A stretch of 64,000 bases of DNA from Acidobacteriota bacterium. GTDB taxonomy: Bacteria > Acidobacteriota > Terriglobia > Bryobacterales > Bryobacteraceae. Under the pieces are notes generated by a model that saw nothing but the letters and a program-made list of their open reading frames with translations, was not told the DNA's origin and did not search any database. The position numbers and the translations under genes are program-made. The stretch's first letter is position 1, and every line of letters begins with the position of its first letter. Shown here piece after piece: positions 63,161 to 64,000 of this stretch. Where the stretch lies: contig JACTMJ010000009.1 of assembly GCA_014584705.1 (NCBI GenBank), forward strand, positions 216,928 through 280,927. Reading direction: 5' to 3'.

Positions 63161-63610
63161 CTAGCTAACTGCGATGATCACAATCACGGCGGTAGCAAGC
63201 GCGATCACGATGTAGGTGAGCATTTCATTGCTCAGCGCGCCCGCCGCAAAATCACGATTCACCTCGCGCGCACGGTCCGCGAGGTGAGCAGCGGTTTGAT
63301 CGTCCAAGGCAGCCACAGCCTGCTTTACCTGCTGAAATTCGACGCCGGCTGAGGCCAGCGCTTTCCGCGCCGGAGCCGTTTCCAGGAGACGCAGCAACTC
63401 GGCGCGATCCGCCCGGCTCGCAGCCTGGGATTCCGAGATCGCATTCTGGAGGCTTGTCCGTGGGACGATATGCTCCGCGGCCGGAAGGGTGAACGCCAGC
63501 ATCCATGCCGAAGCCGCCAGAGCAATCCCTCGTCGAACGGCCTCAGCCACCCGATTACTCAACGGATTGGCCGGGTAGCTTGCGCGCGAGGTCGTGACTA
63601 ACAATTCCAT
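63161..63610 (-). CDS. PA2779-like small membrane protein (DUF6627-type)
   Basis: 149 residues. An N-terminal hydrophobic segment (IALAASAWMLAFTLPAA), a helical middle with ADRAELLRLLETAPARKALASAGVEFQQVKQAVAALDDQTAAHLADRA, and a C-terminal membrane helix (LTYIVIALATAVIVIIAV) match the PA2779 family plan. The family is nearly always next to a PA2778-type cysteine peptidase, as here. An AGGAGG ribosome-binding site is 6 bases before the ATG. Function unknown. Confidence 0.78.
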   Translation of the reverse strand: MELLVTTSRASYPANPLSNRVAEAVRRGIALAASAWMLAFTLPAAEHIVPRTSLQNAISESQAASRADRAELLRLLETAPARKALASAGVEFQQVKQAVAALDDQTAAHLADRAREVNRDFAAGALSNEMLTYIVIALATAVIVIIAVS

Positions 63611-63824
63611 GCGGGTCCTCCTGGAAGTTCAAACAATTGTCTTGTGGCTGGGAAACTGGCTGCGCATCCGTTCCTGGTCGCCCGCGAAGAAGCGGCGGGC
63701 CATCCGGCGGAGCCGTACATCCTAGCATTCATCTTGACACAAACCCGGCGCGGAAATTGTAAACGAGGCAGGCCGGTTCCGCCCGTTGCCATCCTGCCCG
63801 GAGGCGATACTATCAAGGGAAACC

Positions 63825-63974
63825 ATGCCCGCCACCAACCCATGTCCCCTGTGCCAGAGCCGCAAACCGAAGCGCTGGTGCCCGGCACTGAATGCGTCGA
63901 TCTTCCATGAGACGGCTGTCTCTAGTCAACCGAAATTTTCAGGGCCGCCTTCGTTTTGCTTCTGGCTCTGTTGA
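63825..63974 (+). pseudogene. Truncated Cys-rich small protein gene
   Basis: The ATG at 63825 (AAGGGA upstream) starts MPATNPCPLCQSRKPKRWCPALNAS, with a CxxC...C arrangement typical of short zinc-ribbon proteins of the form CPICxxRxxKRxCPAxxxxICxxCCG. After about 26 residues the sequence stops resembling that family exactly where insertion-element-like sequence begins (near 63905). The frame then runs on for 24 unrelated residues. It is probably interrupted. Confidence 0.45.
63909..63922. other. Short hairpin near an insertion-element edge
   Basis: GAGAC-GGCT-GTCTC forms a perfect 5-bp stem. It lies at the junction between the truncated Cys-rich gene and the partial transposase-like gene, whose stop codon overlaps its right end by one base. 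It may be the element's terminal or a weak terminator. Confidence 0.3.
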
Positions 63975-64000
63975 ACCGGGCTTCCATTCGCATTCTCAGT
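63922..64000 (-). CDS. Probable transposase C-terminus (partial at window edge)
   Basis: The minus-strand frame enters from the window edge and gives LRMRMEARFNRARSKTKAAL and then KISVD before a TAG at 63922. The basic, helical ending resembles transposase C-termini of several insertion-sequence families, and it lies exactly where a small gene appears to be cut. Only 25 residues are visible, so the family cannot be named. Confidence 0.4.
   Translation of the reverse strand, partial: LRMRMEARFNRARSKTKAALKISVD

Noticed and set aside
1..64000. tRNA genes and CRISPR arrays
   Set aside because: No cloverleaf-like sequences with a T-loop GGTTCRA in context, and no regularly spaced repeats, were found on reading both strands. 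A dedicated scan was not possible.

Overview
This is a GC-rich, gene-dense chromosomal window. It looks like an Acidobacteriota chromosome, most likely the Solibacteres/Bryobacteraceae side. The main clues are a PadR-regulated long 'ADOP' type ABC permease plus the remnant of a second one, SpoIIE-phosphatase/STAS signalling, and the gene content and order. This lineage call is inferred from gene content; no 16S rRNA gene is present. I saw no tRNA, rRNA or CRISPR array.

Layout. 1-1.8 kb: a SpoIIE phosphatase/anti-sigma kinase fusion (cut by the window edge) and its STAS partner. 2-6.2 kb: acetyl-CoA synthetase, a small toxin-antitoxin-like pair, and a PhzF-SDR gene pair. 6.2-11.8 kb: a complete TolC/adaptor/RND (CzcCBA-type) efflux operon. 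11.8-15.4 kb: small acidobacterial hypotheticals, mltG, ruvX and an SDR gene. 15.4-16.4 kb: an IS200/IS605-type element abutting a 5'-truncated, frameshifted ADOP permease. 16.6-25 kb: a sensor kinase, an NtrC-type regulator, an ABC ATPase and a MacA-like adaptor, preceded by a sigma-54 promoter and a perfect 34-bp palindrome; next to it an intact ADOP permease with its PadR regulator. 25-29.4 kb: a largely non-coding stretch with a decayed VOC gene, then a PdxR-like MocR regulator followed by pdxS and pdxT. 29.4-37.7 kb (minus strand): bactofilin, a methyltransferase-like protein, apt-ispE-prs-rplY-pth-rpsF-rpsR-rplI ending at a strong terminator, and a HEAT-repeat protein. 38-39.8 kb: a GAF protein and a BNR/YCF48-like secreted protein. 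39.8-48.2 kb (minus strand): a Tat-exported FAD oxidoreductase, two GT2 glycosyltransferases flanking a dehydrogenase-GT2 fusion, and a fused 2-amino-3-ketobutyrate CoA ligase/threonine dehydrogenase. 48.3-53 kb: prolyl oligopeptidase, a HAD hydrolase, then a small divergent locus pairing a secreted tetrapyrrole methylase with a secreted sulfite-oxidase-fold protein. 53-59.7 kb: recO, glyQ, glyS, ppdK and a terminator. 59.8-63.6 kb: a GT-C-like membrane protein and a PA2779/PA2778-like locus (small membrane protein, C39-like peptidase, TPR/beta-barrel protein). At the right edge a Cys-rich small gene appears to be broken by another insertion element.

The best candidates for undescribed biology are the secreted tetrapyrrole methylase locus (51.2-53.0 kb), the KBL-TDH fusion embedded beside a dehydrogenase-glycosyltransferase fusion (42.5-48.2 kb), and the sigma-54/palindrome-controlled ABC export system that encodes no permease of its own (16.6-21.7 kb).
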